The notes: generated from the sequence alone by a model not told the origin. A DNA stretch of 64,000 nucleotides from an uncultured Gammaproteobacteria bacterium (GCA_943788815.1 CALSRS010000001.1:62001-126000), one strand, 5' to 3'; counted from the first letter of the stretch, positions 8,993-18,037 are shown. Numbers and translations are program-made.

Positions 8993-9766
8993 ATGCTAGA
9001 GAAATACCTTGGTTTTATTATAACCATTTCGATTTACGTAAGCGTAAATCTTCCTGTTGATTCGCTTGCTCAGGGCACATATATTGAAGCTGTATCCTTG
9101 GATTCGGAATTGCATTTTACCCGTCTTGCCTTTGGAGTAGACGGTCATCCATTTTCAAATTATCCGGGTGAGCCCTGGCTACGAGACTGGCCTGATGCAG
9201 AGTATCATCTCCTCCAGGGAGTCAGGAGGCTGACTCGTATTGATGCAGGAGAGTACAGGCAAGTTAGCTTGCTTAATGATGCTATTTTTGATTATCCCAT
9301 TGTCTATGCTGTTAAAGTAGGACTCTGGCATCTTAATAATCGAGAAGTCTCAAGATTAAGAGAATATCTATTAAAAGGTGGCCTGTTAATAGTCGATGAT
9401 TTTCATGGCCCCAATGAATGGGCACAATTTATCGCTTCAGTTCGAAAAGTATTCCCTAATAAAACTATAGTTGATATCCCCGATGAACATGAAATCTTTC
9501 ATGTCCTGTATGATCTCGATGATCGTCAGCAAATACCAGGTAGAAATGCGGTCTATAATGGGGTCACATGGGAACATCCATTAGGCATGCCTGAACACTG
9601 GCGAGGGGTTTATGATGAAGATGGAAGGATTTTAATGGCTATTAATTTTAATATGGACCTGGGGGACGCCTGGGAACATGCTGATGATGCATTTTATCCT
9701 CAACCGATGACTGCATTGGCCTATAGGATTGGGATTAACTATATTATTTACTCCATGACACATTGA
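8993..9766 (+). CDS. DUF4159 family protein, exported
   Basis: A 257-residue protein with an N-terminal signal sequence (residues about 8-27, probable cleavage after DSLA). The mature part carries the DUF4159 pattern: FTRLAFG, a YHLLQGVRRLTRI block, EYLLKGGLLIVDDFHG, and a GDAWEHADD motif near the end. The domain is usually described as a glutamine-amidotransferase-like fold without a settled function, and it is often found near MoxR/DUF58 genes; such a pair is 6 kb away here rather than adjacent. Position after a TonB receptor suggests an envelope role. The biochemical function is unknown. Confidence 0.8.
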   Translation: MLEKYLGFIITISIYVSVNLPVDSLAQGTYIEAVSLDSELHFTRLAFGVDGHPFSNYPGEPWLRDWPDAEYHLLQGVRRLTRIDAGEYRQVSLLNDAIFDYPIVYAVKVGLWHLNNREVSRLREYLLKGGLLIVDDFHGPNEWAQFIASVRKVFPNKTIVDIPDEHEIFHVLYDLDDRQQIPGRNAVYNGVTWEHPLGMPEHWRGVYDEDGRILMAINFNMDLGDAWEHADDAFYPQPMTALAYRIGINYIIYSMTH

Positions 9767-9782
9767 TTAACAGGGGCATTAA

Positions 9783-9968
9783 ATGAAAAATATTTTTGGG
9801 ATTATAACGTGCTGTTTTTTAGTAATGGGCTGCAGTGATACTGGTACGAATTCAAACGTTTTCGAATCCCAGGTAGAATCCATAGATAAGGCAGAAGAAG
9901 TCGAGCAACAAATTCTAGATGCCGCTGCAAAGCAAAGGCAGGCGATAGAAGAGAATGTTAATCCTTAA
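9783..9968 (+). CDS. Small lipoprotein
   Basis: A 61-residue protein with a signal peptide and a clear lipobox (LVMGC, lipidated cysteine at about residue 17), followed by a short polar, glutamate- and glutamine-rich helix. It starts 16 bases after the DUF4159 gene and has an AGGGG ribosome-binding site. No family is recognised. It is probably a membrane-anchored accessory of the receptor/DUF4159 unit. Confidence 0.65.
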   Translation: MKNIFGIITCCFLVMGCSDTGTNSNVFESQVESIDKAEEVEQQILDAAAKQRQAIEENVNP

Positions 9969-9998
9969 CTATCCCTTTGTGATAGTTAATTAGGATTG

Positions 9999-12029
9999 TT
10001 ATCTACCAAATAGCCCTTTTATAGTACTTTTCACATCATCAACCACATCTGTGTTACCGGCATTTTCTTCTATGGCTTGTGATTCGGCTCCCTGACTCTG
10101 ACTGGGTTGTGCGCTAGTCTGAGGAGCGATACCCAAAGCTGTATTGCAAGGTGCAGGATCTGTGCCTGCCTTACTGAATAAGCCTTGTGCAAGCAATGAT
10201 AAGCCACCAGTTGCAACCGCGGCACCAGCAGAAAGACCTGTTTTAACTGCATTAGCAGCATCAAATTCAGCTTGTGGATTTGCCAGGGTGCCACCAATTT
10301 TTGCAGCACCTGCGATACTACTTAAATTCAATCCAACGCCTTCCTTTGCATATGGTCTGACACCAATATTTATTTCTTCATTTTTCAGGTTTATTTCACC
10401 GCTACCTACCATGTACATCTTGCTGGTTTGTATTGCAATCTGGCGGTCTAGGTTAATCATGCCATCGTTAACAGACAAATTTACAACTGCGCATTCAAGC
10501 AAACTGGTATCTTCCTGAGAGGAAAGTGGATTTAATTTATTAATAGTTGAAAAGATGATATCTGCACCAAACATCTCGATGTTTGAGTTGGGCATAGTGG
10601 CTTCACCAATATTCACTAAGAAGCTTCCATTAAAAGACCCCATAATTTCAGCCACCGTTGTGCCGCTGCCACTACCATTGATGGACATATTAGTAGCACC
10701 TCCGGTAAACCAGAGGTCTTGTTCATGCGGTAATAGCTCAAGCATAATATCTTCACCCGTAATACGGGTTGTTAGTTTTACCTGATTATTATTAATGGCA
10801 TCCAGGTTCAATGCTGCAGCAAGATTACCACCGGCTACCACAGCACGATTGCTCAGCTCAAGATTGCCATTGTTCAAGTTTATGCTTAGTTTATTCTCGG
10901 ACAGTTCAATGGAAGGTGTCACTATGCGTGATGTAATGTAGTTTATATGAGCATTGATACTGGACAATGTTTCCAGGGGGAGGGCATCTCGAGAAAATAG
11001 GAACTCCACCTCCTCTTTATTCTCTTCTCCCATAAATGGTGTCAGATCAAGCACGTCAGATTGCAGATTTGCAGTAATCTGGGGAATTTCGGAGGCAGTA
11101 GATACTCCTATCGTTCCGGTTATCTTCAAATCACCCAATAACAGGTTAATATCATCAATATTTATCTTATCCAGACCGGAAAGTGTAAGTGTGCCAGCAA
11201 TCTTCAACGGGCCTTGATCTGGAAGTTGAGCGTCTGCAAGGGAATTCATATCGGCTAATGAATCAATTTGGAGGTCAAACGCGATGGAACCACTAGGAGA
11301 ATCCGGTAAATTTGTAAGAGAGCCATTTGAATTAAATATCAATTCACCCAGATTACCTGAGATATCAATGGGAAAATCAGCACCGGATGTCAAAGAATCA
11401 AGAGAACCTATCGTTCCAGATATTGATAATGGTACTTCGTTATAGTTGGCTTCCATACCAAAACTCAGTGGAGAATCAAGGCCTGTTACGGATGTTGTAA
11501 ATTCTCTTAGCCTGAACTCAACAAGTGATTCATCTGTTAACTCACGGTAGCTAACGAGTACATTTTGTATTTCGACATCCTCAATACTAATCGGTGGCAG
11601 GGTAGTCTCGTCTGTTTCCTGAGTGCCTGTTGTGCTCTGATTTGATTCAAATATCCAATTCCCATGACCATCATCATTTTTCTCCAGAAATACGCTGGTA
11701 TCGTGCAAAATAAAGTTATTTACCTGGATTTTTCCACTTAACAGTGGAATCAACGATACTTTTGCTTCAATTCTACCAACATCTAACAAGTTATTGTTTG
11801 TACCCCAATTCGCATTACCTAAGGTTATACCTGTCATTGCAATTGTAGGGCTTAGCGATGGAATTACTTCCAGGTCACCCTCAATATTAAATTCTCTGCC
11901 TGTGTGCTCACTGACTTTATCTATGAGAATTGGTTTATATTGATTAACTTCTAGTGTAGCTATGAAACCCACTAAACCTATTACAGTAAGAAAGGATAGT
12001 AAGCCTATAATATATATTAACTTTTTCAT
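9999..12029 (-). CDS. AsmA family envelope protein
   Basis: A protein of about 676 residues with an N-terminal membrane anchor (MKKLIYIIGLLSFLTVIG) followed by the AsmA N-terminal domain (YKPILIDKVSEHTGREF, SPTIAMTGITLGNANWG) and a long beta-rich periplasmic region ending in the AsmA C-terminal domain (VGSGEINLKNEEINIGVRPYAKEGVG). AsmA-like proteins act in phospholipid transport to, or assembly of, the outer membrane. The start at 12029 places the anchor at the terminus; an in-frame start at 12068 would add 13 residues. It is convergent with the lipoprotein gene, separated by a small hairpin (9967-9987), and divergent from the Pht5-like gene. Confidence 0.88.
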   Translation of the reverse strand: MKKLIYIIGLLSFLTVIGLVGFIATLEVNQYKPILIDKVSEHTGREFNIEGDLEVIPSLSPTIAMTGITLGNANWGTNNNLLDVGRIEAKVSLIPLLSGKIQVNNFILHDTSVFLEKNDDGHGNWIFESNQSTTGTQETDETTLPPISIEDVEIQNVLVSYRELTDESLVEFRLREFTTSVTGLDSPLSFGMEANYNEVPLSISGTIGSLDSLTSGADFPIDISGNLGELIFNSNGSLTNLPDSPSGSIAFDLQIDSLADMNSLADAQLPDQGPLKIAGTLTLSGLDKINIDDINLLLGDLKITGTIGVSTASEIPQITANLQSDVLDLTPFMGEENKEEVEFLFSRDALPLETLSSINAHINYITSRIVTPSIELSENKLSINLNNGNLELSNRAVVAGGNLAAALNLDAINNNQVKLTTRITGEDIMLELLPHEQDLWFTGGATNMSINGSGSGTTVAEIMGSFNGSFLVNIGEATMPNSNIEMFGADIIFSTINKLNPLSSQEDTSLLECAVVNLSVNDGMINLDRQIAIQTSKMYMVGSGEINLKNEEINIGVRPYAKEGVGLNLSSIAGAAKIGGTLANPQAEFDAANAVKTGLSAGAAVATGGLSLLAQGLFSKAGTDPAPCNTALGIAPQTSAQPSQSQGAESQAIEENAGNTDVVDDVKSTIKGLFGR

Positions 12030-12204
12030 ATTAATCCCGATTGATCTCCAGAGCTTAAATATACTCAAAGGGTGTTATGGTCATAAACAATACCTTAAGC
12101 ACCAACTGACACTAGTTCATATTTAACATAATATACATTATACGAACCCATGTAGGTGTGCAGGTCTATATTACCACGTATTACCAGTACTGTTAGTGGT
12201 CAAC

Positions 12205-12236
12205 ATCTCATATTAAATATCTAATTAATATGAGAT
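12205..12236. promoter_or_regulatory. Perfect 12-bp inverted repeat in a divergent intergenic region
   Basis: The 12-base arms ATCTCATATTAA (12205-12216) and TTAATATGAGAT (12225-12236) are exact inverted copies with an 8-base spacer. It lies between the divergent AsmA-like gene and the Pht5-like gene, 51 bases before the latter's start. It may be an operator for a dimeric regulator; an RNA hairpin is also possible, since a T-rich stretch follows. Confidence 0.45.
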
Positions 12237-12287
12237 TATTTTATTAACCCATTCAATTTTAACATTAAGCACCTGCTTGGAGAGAAA

Positions 12288-13271
12288 TTGTCAAATAAAA
12301 TTAAACTCACCGTTGCCCTGGACCGATATGACAGACATTTTCCATTTTTTGATGGTACTGTGCCAGTTCATCACAACATTGAGCTGGATGTAAAACAAGT
12401 TGGTCAGAGTGTTAAATTAAAAGACGGTAAAGATCGACATGGGCGGATGTTGCACAAACAGGCCTATGACGTTTGTGAGTTTTCCATGTCCACATTTTTG
12501 ATGGCCAAGGCCAGGAATATACCAATATCAGGAATTCCGGTTTTTCCAAGGAGATTATTTAGCCAGAGTCAAATGTGGGTCCACCCTGATTCAGGTTTTT
12601 ACCACCCACGCGATCTAATAGGAAAAAAAGTCGCGTTAAGCTCCTTTCAGACCACGCTATCCTTACTGGCCAAAGGAGATTTGAAATTTCATTATGATGT
12701 TCCCTGGGAAGAAATACATTGGATATTAACAACTAAGGAAAAGGTCGATTTTACAGTTAAACCAGGGGTTAAGGTGGATTTTATAGGTAATCACCAAGAT
12801 CTGGGAATAATGCTAAAAAAAAGAGATATTGATGCCTTTTTCTTACCTCATCCACCCATTTCAGTTATGCAAGGCAAAATACCTGCCAGAAGATTATTTG
12901 ACGACTGTCTGCAGGAAGAAAAATCCTACTATGACAGGCATGGTGACTTCCCTATTATGCACATAATCGCAATCAGGCAATCTTTGTTGGAACAAGAACC
13001 CTGGATTGCTAAAGCGGTGATGGAGATGTTCGATGCGTCAAAGGAGCTGTGCTCAAGTTACTATACGGACCCAAATTGGTCTAGCATGGTCTGGGGACGC
13101 CATTATTTTGAAAACGAACGTGGTTTCTTTAAAGATGACCCTTGGCAAAATGGATTTAAACGAAATTACAGAAATATCGAAAGGTTTATACATTATTCTT
13201 ATGATCAGGCAATGATAGACACGCCCTATTCTCCCGAGCTTTTATTTGCACCTCAGACCCTGTGTACTTAG
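12288..13271 (+). CDS. 4,5-dihydroxyphthalate decarboxylase (Pht5)-like / substrate-binding-like protein
   Basis: A 327-residue soluble protein without a signal peptide. It shows the pattern of the Pht5-like family, which has a periplasmic-binding-protein fold: LTVALDRYDRHFPFFDG at the start, the YDVCEFSMSTFLMAKA block, IPVFPRRLFSQSQMWV and DLIGKKVALSSFQTTLSL. Members include 4,5-dihydroxyphthalate decarboxylase, but many have unknown substrates. The start is a TTG preceded at good spacing by GGAGAG, and no ATG fits better. The stop overlaps by four bases the stop of the convergent flavin reductase gene, and both would fit aromatic compound metabolism. Confidence 0.72.
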   Translation: MSNKIKLTVALDRYDRHFPFFDGTVPVHHNIELDVKQVGQSVKLKDGKDRHGRMLHKQAYDVCEFSMSTFLMAKARNIPISGIPVFPRRLFSQSQMWVHPDSGFYHPRDLIGKKVALSSFQTTLSLLAKGDLKFHYDVPWEEIHWILTTKEKVDFTVKPGVKVDFIGNHQDLGIMLKKRDIDAFFLPHPPISVMQGKIPARRLFDDCLQEEKSYYDRHGDFPIMHIIAIRQSLLEQEPWIAKAVMEMFDASKELCSSYYTDPNWSSMVWGRHYFENERGFFKDDPWQNGFKRNYRNIERFIHYSYDQAMIDTPYSPELLFAPQTLCT

Positions 13272-14209
13272 TAATTCCAATCGATAATTTTTTGTAGATT
13301 CACCCTGAATTGTTGATATTCATCTTCACCAAGTAGCTGATTTATCTTCTCATCATGTTCGTGCAGTATAAGAAGTAGTTTATTGGATTTTTCTTTTCCG
13401 GACTGAGTTAATCTCAATGCATTATTTTCACTATTTGTGATAGTTTCTACCAAGCCACTGGATATTAATTCATGAATGATAATCTCAATCTCACTTTTAG
13501 GGATCTTGATTACCTTGTGCATCTCTGTAATCGTTGTGGAATTATAATGATTCAATACACATAATATTCGAGCTTTATAGTCAGACTCTATAATTTCATG
13601 CTGATGTTGTTCAAAATTTTCCTGATAGCTATGTATAGCCTGAAAAAGTAGTGAAAAATAACTTTCTGAATCTGAATGTAACAACTCACTTGGAGTGCCA
13701 GATTCATTATCATTTGCCGGCAAAGGCAACGAAATTGCATAATTACTTTGATTAAATATAAGGCCTTCTTTAGACGTAGTTTTCAACTCGACTACTTCAC
13801 CGATAAAAATCCAGTGATCGCCTTCTTCATACAACTTTACTGTTTTGCATTGCAGCCAAGTGACACAGCCCTGGAGCAATGGCGCATCACCAAGTCCGCG
13901 TTTAAATTTAATGTTATTGAATTTCCCCACCTGTTTTGTTGCGAAGTGATTAGATATATCGCGCTGACCTGATGCCAGAATATTTACTGCGAAATATTCT
14001 GCGGATCTAAAAATACTTAAACTATCTGATGTGGATGCAAGGCACCATAATATTAGTGGTGGAGACAGTGAGACGGAAGTAAAACTATTGACAGTTAATC
14101 CTGTCATCTCACCTTTATTAGAGCATGCAGTAAGCACTGTAACGCCAGTAGCAAACGTCCCGAGTGCTTTTCTAAGTTCACTGGAATTAACTAAAACATC
14201 TGATGTCAC
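13268..14209 (-). CDS. Flavin reductase with C-terminal MarR-like domain
   Basis: A 313-residue protein in two parts. Residues 1 to about 160 form a flavin reductase domain of the HpaC/two-component monooxygenase type (LRKALGTFATGVTVLT, GLTVNSFTSVSLSPPL, FAVNILASGQ, GDHWIFIGEV). Residues about 195-313 resemble a MarR winged helix (ITEMHKVIKIPKSEIEIIIHELISSGLVE, RLTQSGKE). The same architecture and length are known from the reductase component C1 of Acinetobacter p-hydroxyphenylacetate hydroxylase, where the tail senses the aromatic effector and controls the reductase. No oxygenase partner is in the window, so the substrate is unknown. Confidence 0.85.
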   Translation of the reverse strand: MTSDVLVNSSELRKALGTFATGVTVLTACSNKGEMTGLTVNSFTSVSLSPPLILWCLASTSDSLSIFRSAEYFAVNILASGQRDISNHFATKQVGKFNNIKFKRGLGDAPLLQGCVTWLQCKTVKLYEEGDHWIFIGEVVELKTTSKEGLIFNQSNYAISLPLPANDNESGTPSELLHSDSESYFSLLFQAIHSYQENFEQHQHEIIESDYKARILCVLNHYNSTTITEMHKVIKIPKSEIEIIIHELISSGLVETITNSENNALRLTQSGKEKSNKLLLILHEHDEKINQLLGEDEYQQFRVNLQKIIDWNY

Positions 14210-14415
14210 GCGATAAATATCCCAAAAATGAAAGATTTTTTATAAATTGAACAGGTAAAAAAGGCATGTCTAGTAACACAATCCCTAGTATGATCATGTA
14301 AATTCATATCTTATTCTCATATTCTATCAATTGTTTGAATTCAATGTCGCATCCTAATTTAGAAAACATTAAATAATGTGGACAGGTAGCAGTTGCATTC
14401 AGTAAGTTGGCAGCC

Positions 14416-15276
14416 ATGAAAAAACTCAGACATTTTTTGGAGTACTTCATTGCCAAGGTTTTATTGGCATTTTTTAGCACTCTTAGCTTTCAAATGGCGT
14501 CTGATGTCGGCGCCAAATTGTCAATTATTTTATTTTCCAAATCAAAACGTAATCAAATTGCCCGGAAAAATATTAGTTATGCAATGCCAGAATTATCAGC
14601 AAATCAGATAGACTGTATATTGACAGAGATGTGGGATAACCTCGGTCGTAATTTTGCAGAATTACCCCACATCAATAAATTATCCAGTGAGCATATACAA
14701 AAGTTAGTCGAAATAAGCGGCATTAACAATATCAGTACAACTAAAAAAGCAGCGCTCTATTTTACAGCACACCTTGGCAACTGGGAAATTGCCCCCAAAG
14801 TCTTTTTTGATCTAGGCAATCCTGTCAACATTGTTTATCGTCAAGCCAATAATCCAGGACTAGAAAAAATTATCCAGAAAATCAGGTCGAAATATGTAAT
14901 CAATACATTACCCAAAGGACCCGATGGTTCTCGGGAAGTAATCAAACAATTGAGGCAGGGAAATCCTATCGGGATGCTGGTAGATCAAAAAATGAATGAT
15001 GGCGTAAAAATTGATTTTTTTGGACACATGGCTATGACCGCGCCGGCTATTGCCAGGCTTGCGATAAAATATCAATGTCCGATTATTCCTGTTCGTGTTG
15101 TCAGACATAACAAACATAAATTTAAGGTGATTGTATTGCCACACATGGAGATTCCAGATACAAATAATAGGGATAATGATATTATTGAAGCGATGACTAA
15201 AATAAACCTAGTCCTAGAAGAGTGGATAAGAGATACCCCGGGGCAGTGGATATGGATGCATAATAGATGGCCATGA
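14416..15276 (+). CDS. Lysophospholipid/lipid A-type acyltransferase (LpxL/HtrB family)
   Basis: A 286-residue membrane-associated acyltransferase with an N-terminal hydrophobic helix (residues about 8-22) and the HX4E catalytic motif HLGNWE (His119, Glu124). A second conserved block, GMLVDQKMNDGVKIDFFG, and the C-terminal PGQWIWMHNRWP are typical of the LpxL/LpxM/HtrB family, which adds secondary acyl chains to lipid A or to related lipids. The ATG at 14416 is preferred over a TTG at 14407. The small two-helix protein and the host-attachment family gene follow on the same strand. The acceptor lipid is not deducible. Confidence 0.87.
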   Translation: MKKLRHFLEYFIAKVLLAFFSTLSFQMASDVGAKLSIILFSKSKRNQIARKNISYAMPELSANQIDCILTEMWDNLGRNFAELPHINKLSSEHIQKLVEISGINNISTTKKAALYFTAHLGNWEIAPKVFFDLGNPVNIVYRQANNPGLEKIIQKIRSKYVINTLPKGPDGSREVIKQLRQGNPIGMLVDQKMNDGVKIDFFGHMAMTAPAIARLAIKYQCPIIPVRVVRHNKHKFKVIVLPHMEIPDTNNRDNDIIEAMTKINLVLEEWIRDTPGQWIWMHNRWP

Positions 15277-15309
15277 ATTCCCGATCACATACATGACGGG
15301 GCATAGTAA

Positions 15310-15477
15310 ATGAAAACGCGGCATGAAAAATTAATAGCAATAATATTTTTTATGGGTGGCGCCAGCGTTATCCGCGCATTGATGCGTTCTGAAATCAACG
15401 GATTTTACCTTACACTAGGTTTTGTGCTCCTTATAATTTCGTTAGTAATGTTTGTAAAGCAAATAAAAAGTTTATAA
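15310..15477 (+). CDS. Small membrane protein of 55 residues
   Basis: An open frame of 55 codons starting at an ATG 34 bases after the acyltransferase stop and ending 24 bases before the next gene. It has a basic N-terminus (MKTRHEK) and two hydrophobic segments (LIAIIFFMGGASVI, then LTLGFVLLIISLVMF) followed by a lysine-bearing tail. This is a plausible two-helix inner-membrane protein. No family is recognised; the evidence is its position between two co-oriented genes and its membrane pattern. Confidence 0.5.
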   Translation: MKTRHEKLIAIIFFMGGASVIRALMRSEINGFYLTLGFVLLIISLVMFVKQIKSL

Positions 15478-15501
15478 TATTTTTTTCATGGAGATGTTTA
15501 G

Positions 15502-15936
15502 ATGGGAGACGCGACCTGGATACTTTTGACCGATGGTTATTATATAAAATTATTATTTAAATCAGATGACGATGCTGAATTACATACTTATAGAGAAGAA
15601 GACTTTGAAAAGAGTAGTGATATTACCTATGAGCTCATAACGCGTTACAAAAACAACAGAATCGCCGAGGAGAAACGTCTCTCCTCTTCTTCTGCGGACA
15701 TCCCGGCTTACACCTTCAGTAAGGTTGCGAATTTTTTAGAAGAAAAGCACAAAAGCAATATATTTAAATCACTCGTAATTGTCGCGCCACAAGATATTCT
15801 GGAAGTGGTAGAACAATCTTTTTCAGGTTCGCTGCTCAATGTTATTACAAATAAAATATCTGGAGATTACCTCAAGCTCTCTCAGGATAAATTGCAAAAT
15901 CTTCTTGCAAAAGAAATGGTGGCAACACAGCAATAG
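15502..15936 (+). CDS. Host-attachment protein family (PF10116/baeRF-like) small protein
   Basis: A 144-residue soluble protein. It begins with the family pattern of a strand and an exposed turn (ATWILLTDGYYIKLLF), and the second half shows the recognisable FSKVANFLEEKHKSN...LVIVAPQDILEVVE block followed by a KISGDYLKLSQDKLQNLL ending. The family was named from a protein required for attachment to host cells, but its fold relates it to bacterial eRF1-like (baeRF) proteins and its real role is not settled. It ends 10 bases from the convergent DUF58 gene. Confidence 0.7.
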   Translation: MGDATWILLTDGYYIKLLFKSDDDAELHTYREEDFEKSSDITYELITRYKNNRIAEEKRLSSSSADIPAYTFSKVANFLEEKHKSNIFKSLVIVAPQDILEVVEQSFSGSLLNVITNKISGDYLKLSQDKLQNLLAKEMVATQQ

Positions 15937-15946
15937 TGCCTTAGGC

Positions 15947-16858
15947 TTATCCTGCTCGGCCTGATCTGCGTCTAAAAAAGCCATCCACTTTTTTGATCAT
16001 CTGCTTTATGTCAGGGGAACTTAGATGTATCGAATGAGCGCCTGGAGTGCCAACTGATTCTATGAGTTCATCAAATCTTGCTTCATGAACGGACTTGATT
16101 TTCATGGCTTCAGATTTTGACATCCACACGTCTTCCCTGTCGCCAGTTTCTGGGTTAGAAAAAGAGATGAATGTGCCATGTTCAAGAACGGGGAATGAAG
16201 ACTCAAACTCATCCTGGATAATTATTGGAACAAAATCATATCGCTGTATTGAACGCTTGAGTGCAAGCAAATCCATAAGCCGACCGTCAGCTTGCATAAA
16301 ATCTGAACAATAGAGCATCATTGCATTAGGCGGTAGACACCTACTTAAATGTAACTTTCTGGATCCCTTTAAACTATTTTTATTCGGAGTAAACGTATCC
16401 CAGAGCTTTTGATAAAGATGATAGAAATGTCTTGAACCTATTCCCATGCCTAAACTGCGGATGCCATCTTCTGTATTCACCCCCAGACCAAATGTTGTCT
16501 CCGACTTCCATGCAGAATATAAAAGTGATGCAGTGATCCCAATTTGAATGTCAAGTTTTTCCCTGACCATCATGGAAGGAGAATTGTCGATAATTACCAT
16601 GATTTTAAAATCACGAAGTGCAACTCTTTCGACAATTGTCAGCTCTCCGCGGCGTGCACTAGCGGGGATATTAATCCGTCTGGGGTCATCTCCGATTTCA
16701 AAATCTCGATAACCTAGCGGCTCATAGCCTTTACCTTCAAATGGGCTGGTCCATTCTCCAGGAGCGGTGCTAACGACCTTCTTGCCTGGGACAAAATTGA
16801 CGGGGCGACTACGTATACCGTGGAGTAGTTCTTTGCTATCCATGACTGAATCTGTCAA
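15947..16858 (-). CDS. DUF58 domain protein
   Basis: A 303-residue protein with the DUF58 signature GYRDFEIGDDPRRINIPASAR and a von Willebrand A-like core (IMVIIDNSPSMMVREK, with the DxSxS metal-site pattern; MMLYCSDFMQ). DUF58 proteins pair with MoxR ATPases and are thought to act as metal-dependent adaptor or chaperone partners at the membrane. The gene follows moxR by 6 bases. The usual extra genes of longer MoxR operons (BatA-like, transglutaminase, TPR) are absent. Confidence 0.85.
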   Translation of the reverse strand: MTDSVMDSKELLHGIRSRPVNFVPGKKVVSTAPGEWTSPFEGKGYEPLGYRDFEIGDDPRRINIPASARRGELTIVERVALRDFKIMVIIDNSPSMMVREKLDIQIGITASLLYSAWKSETTFGLGVNTEDGIRSLGMGIGSRHFYHLYQKLWDTFTPNKNSLKGSRKLHLSRCLPPNAMMLYCSDFMQADGRLMDLLALKRSIQRYDFVPIIIQDEFESSFPVLEHGTFISFSNPETGDREDVWMSKSEAMKIKSVHEARFDELIESVGTPGAHSIHLSSPDIKQMIKKVDGFFRRRSGRAG

Positions 16859-16864
16859 TAATAA

Positions 16865-17866
16865 TTACAGAACCTTTTTTAGTATCGTATCGATGATTTC
16901 CTTCAGATATATTTCTTCCTCTCCTTCTTCAATTTCGCCTGGCTTAAATACCAGCCTGTGTCGAAGAATCGGATTTATTACACTGACTATGTCATTAGGG
17001 GTGACAAAATCATTCCCCTGCAAAACTGCATGCACCCGGGCAGCTTGGACTATGCTAATTCCTGCTCTTGGAGATACCCCGCCTGCCCGTTCAATAAACT
17101 TTGTAACAACATCAGTTGTCGTTCTTTCAGGACGAGTTTCGTTTAAAATTTGTTGTATTTTGGAAACAATGGAATCTTCTACATGGACTTTGTTTTTTAC
17201 AATATCTCTCGCGGTTAGAATTCCTTCTGCATCTATAACTGTTTCTACTGAAGGCATGCCACCGATCACGCCGTAGCGTTTGACTATCTCTTCTTCTTCA
17301 GCGGGCTTGGGGTATTCCAGAAGAATCTTCATCATAAATCGGTCAACCTCAGCTCGACCTAGACCATAAGTACCTTCGGACTCGACTGGATTTTGTGTTG
17401 CAATGACCATAAATAATTTTTCTAGTATATATGTCCCTCCCAGTTCCGTTGTCACCTGGCCTTCTTCCATTGGTTCGAGTACTGTGCCTTTTGAACTAGT
17501 CCTGGCTCGATTTAATTCATCCGTTAACAGAAAATTTGTATGTAATGGCCCTTTTACTACTAACTCAACTTTTTTGGTAACGGGGTCAAAATGCTCAATT
17601 CCTATCACATCCTTAGGCAATAAATCAGCCGCAAAGGAAATTCGTCTGAATTGGACATCAGCAGCTTCCGCCAGTGTTTTGTAAAACAGGGTCTTGGCCA
17701 GCCCAGGGACCCCTTCTAGTAAGACGTGTCCACCTGCAAAAAGGCAAATCAGGGTATATTTCATTTCATCGTCCATACCAATAATTCGCTTCCGGACTTC
17801 TGTTTCCAGCGATAACATTATTTTTTGGACATCTTCCAGTGAAGAAGAATTGATATCGAGTGACAT
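16865..17866 (-). CDS. MoxR family AAA+ ATPase
   Basis: A 333-residue AAA+ protein. Walker A is GVPGLAKT (residues 52-59), Walker B LLTDELNRA, sensor 1 VIATQNPVE, and the C-terminal lid carries GGVSPRAGISIVQAARVHA, the MoxR arginine-finger/sensor 2 region. MoxR ATPases are proposed to act as chaperones that mature protein complexes or insert metal cofactors, working with a DUF58/VWA partner; that partner is encoded directly downstream. The client is unknown. Confidence 0.9.
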   Translation of the reverse strand: MSLDINSSSLEDVQKIMLSLETEVRKRIIGMDDEMKYTLICLFAGGHVLLEGVPGLAKTLFYKTLAEAADVQFRRISFAADLLPKDVIGIEHFDPVTKKVELVVKGPLHTNFLLTDELNRARTSSKGTVLEPMEEGQVTTELGGTYILEKLFMVIATQNPVESEGTYGLGRAEVDRFMMKILLEYPKPAEEEEIVKRYGVIGGMPSVETVIDAEGILTARDIVKNKVHVEDSIVSKIQQILNETRPERTTTDVVTKFIERAGGVSPRAGISIVQAARVHAVLQGNDFVTPNDIVSVINPILRHRLVFKPGEIEEGEEEIYLKEIIDTILKKVL

Positions 17867-17946
17867 TAAATTATCTCCGATGTAATCGTGTTATTATTCA
17901 ATTTATCCAGTACTCAGCCATTCCCTATGGACATGGGTTAGATATC

Positions 17947-18037
17947 TGGCGGAGAGAGAGGGATTCGAACCCTCGATACGCTATTAACGTATACACACTT
18001 TCCAGGCGTGCGCCTTCAACCACTCGGCCATCTCTCC
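17947..18037 (-). tRNA. trnS(gga): tRNA-Ser (anticodon GGA)
   Basis: On the minus strand: acceptor GGAGAGA/TCTCTCC, encoded CCA, anticodon loop CTGGAAA (anticodon GGA) and a long variable arm. A perfect TATAAT on the same strand (18091-18086) about 49 bases upstream may be its -10; the -35 is unclear. Confidence 0.97.

Noticed and set aside
9967-9987. 7-bp inverted repeat between the lipoprotein and AsmA-like genes as a terminator
   Set aside because: AT-rich short stem without a T run; too weak to list as a feature.
10144-11217. Several plus-strand frames within the AsmA-like gene
   Set aside because: Shadows of a gene with a strong anchor and domain pattern on the minus strand.
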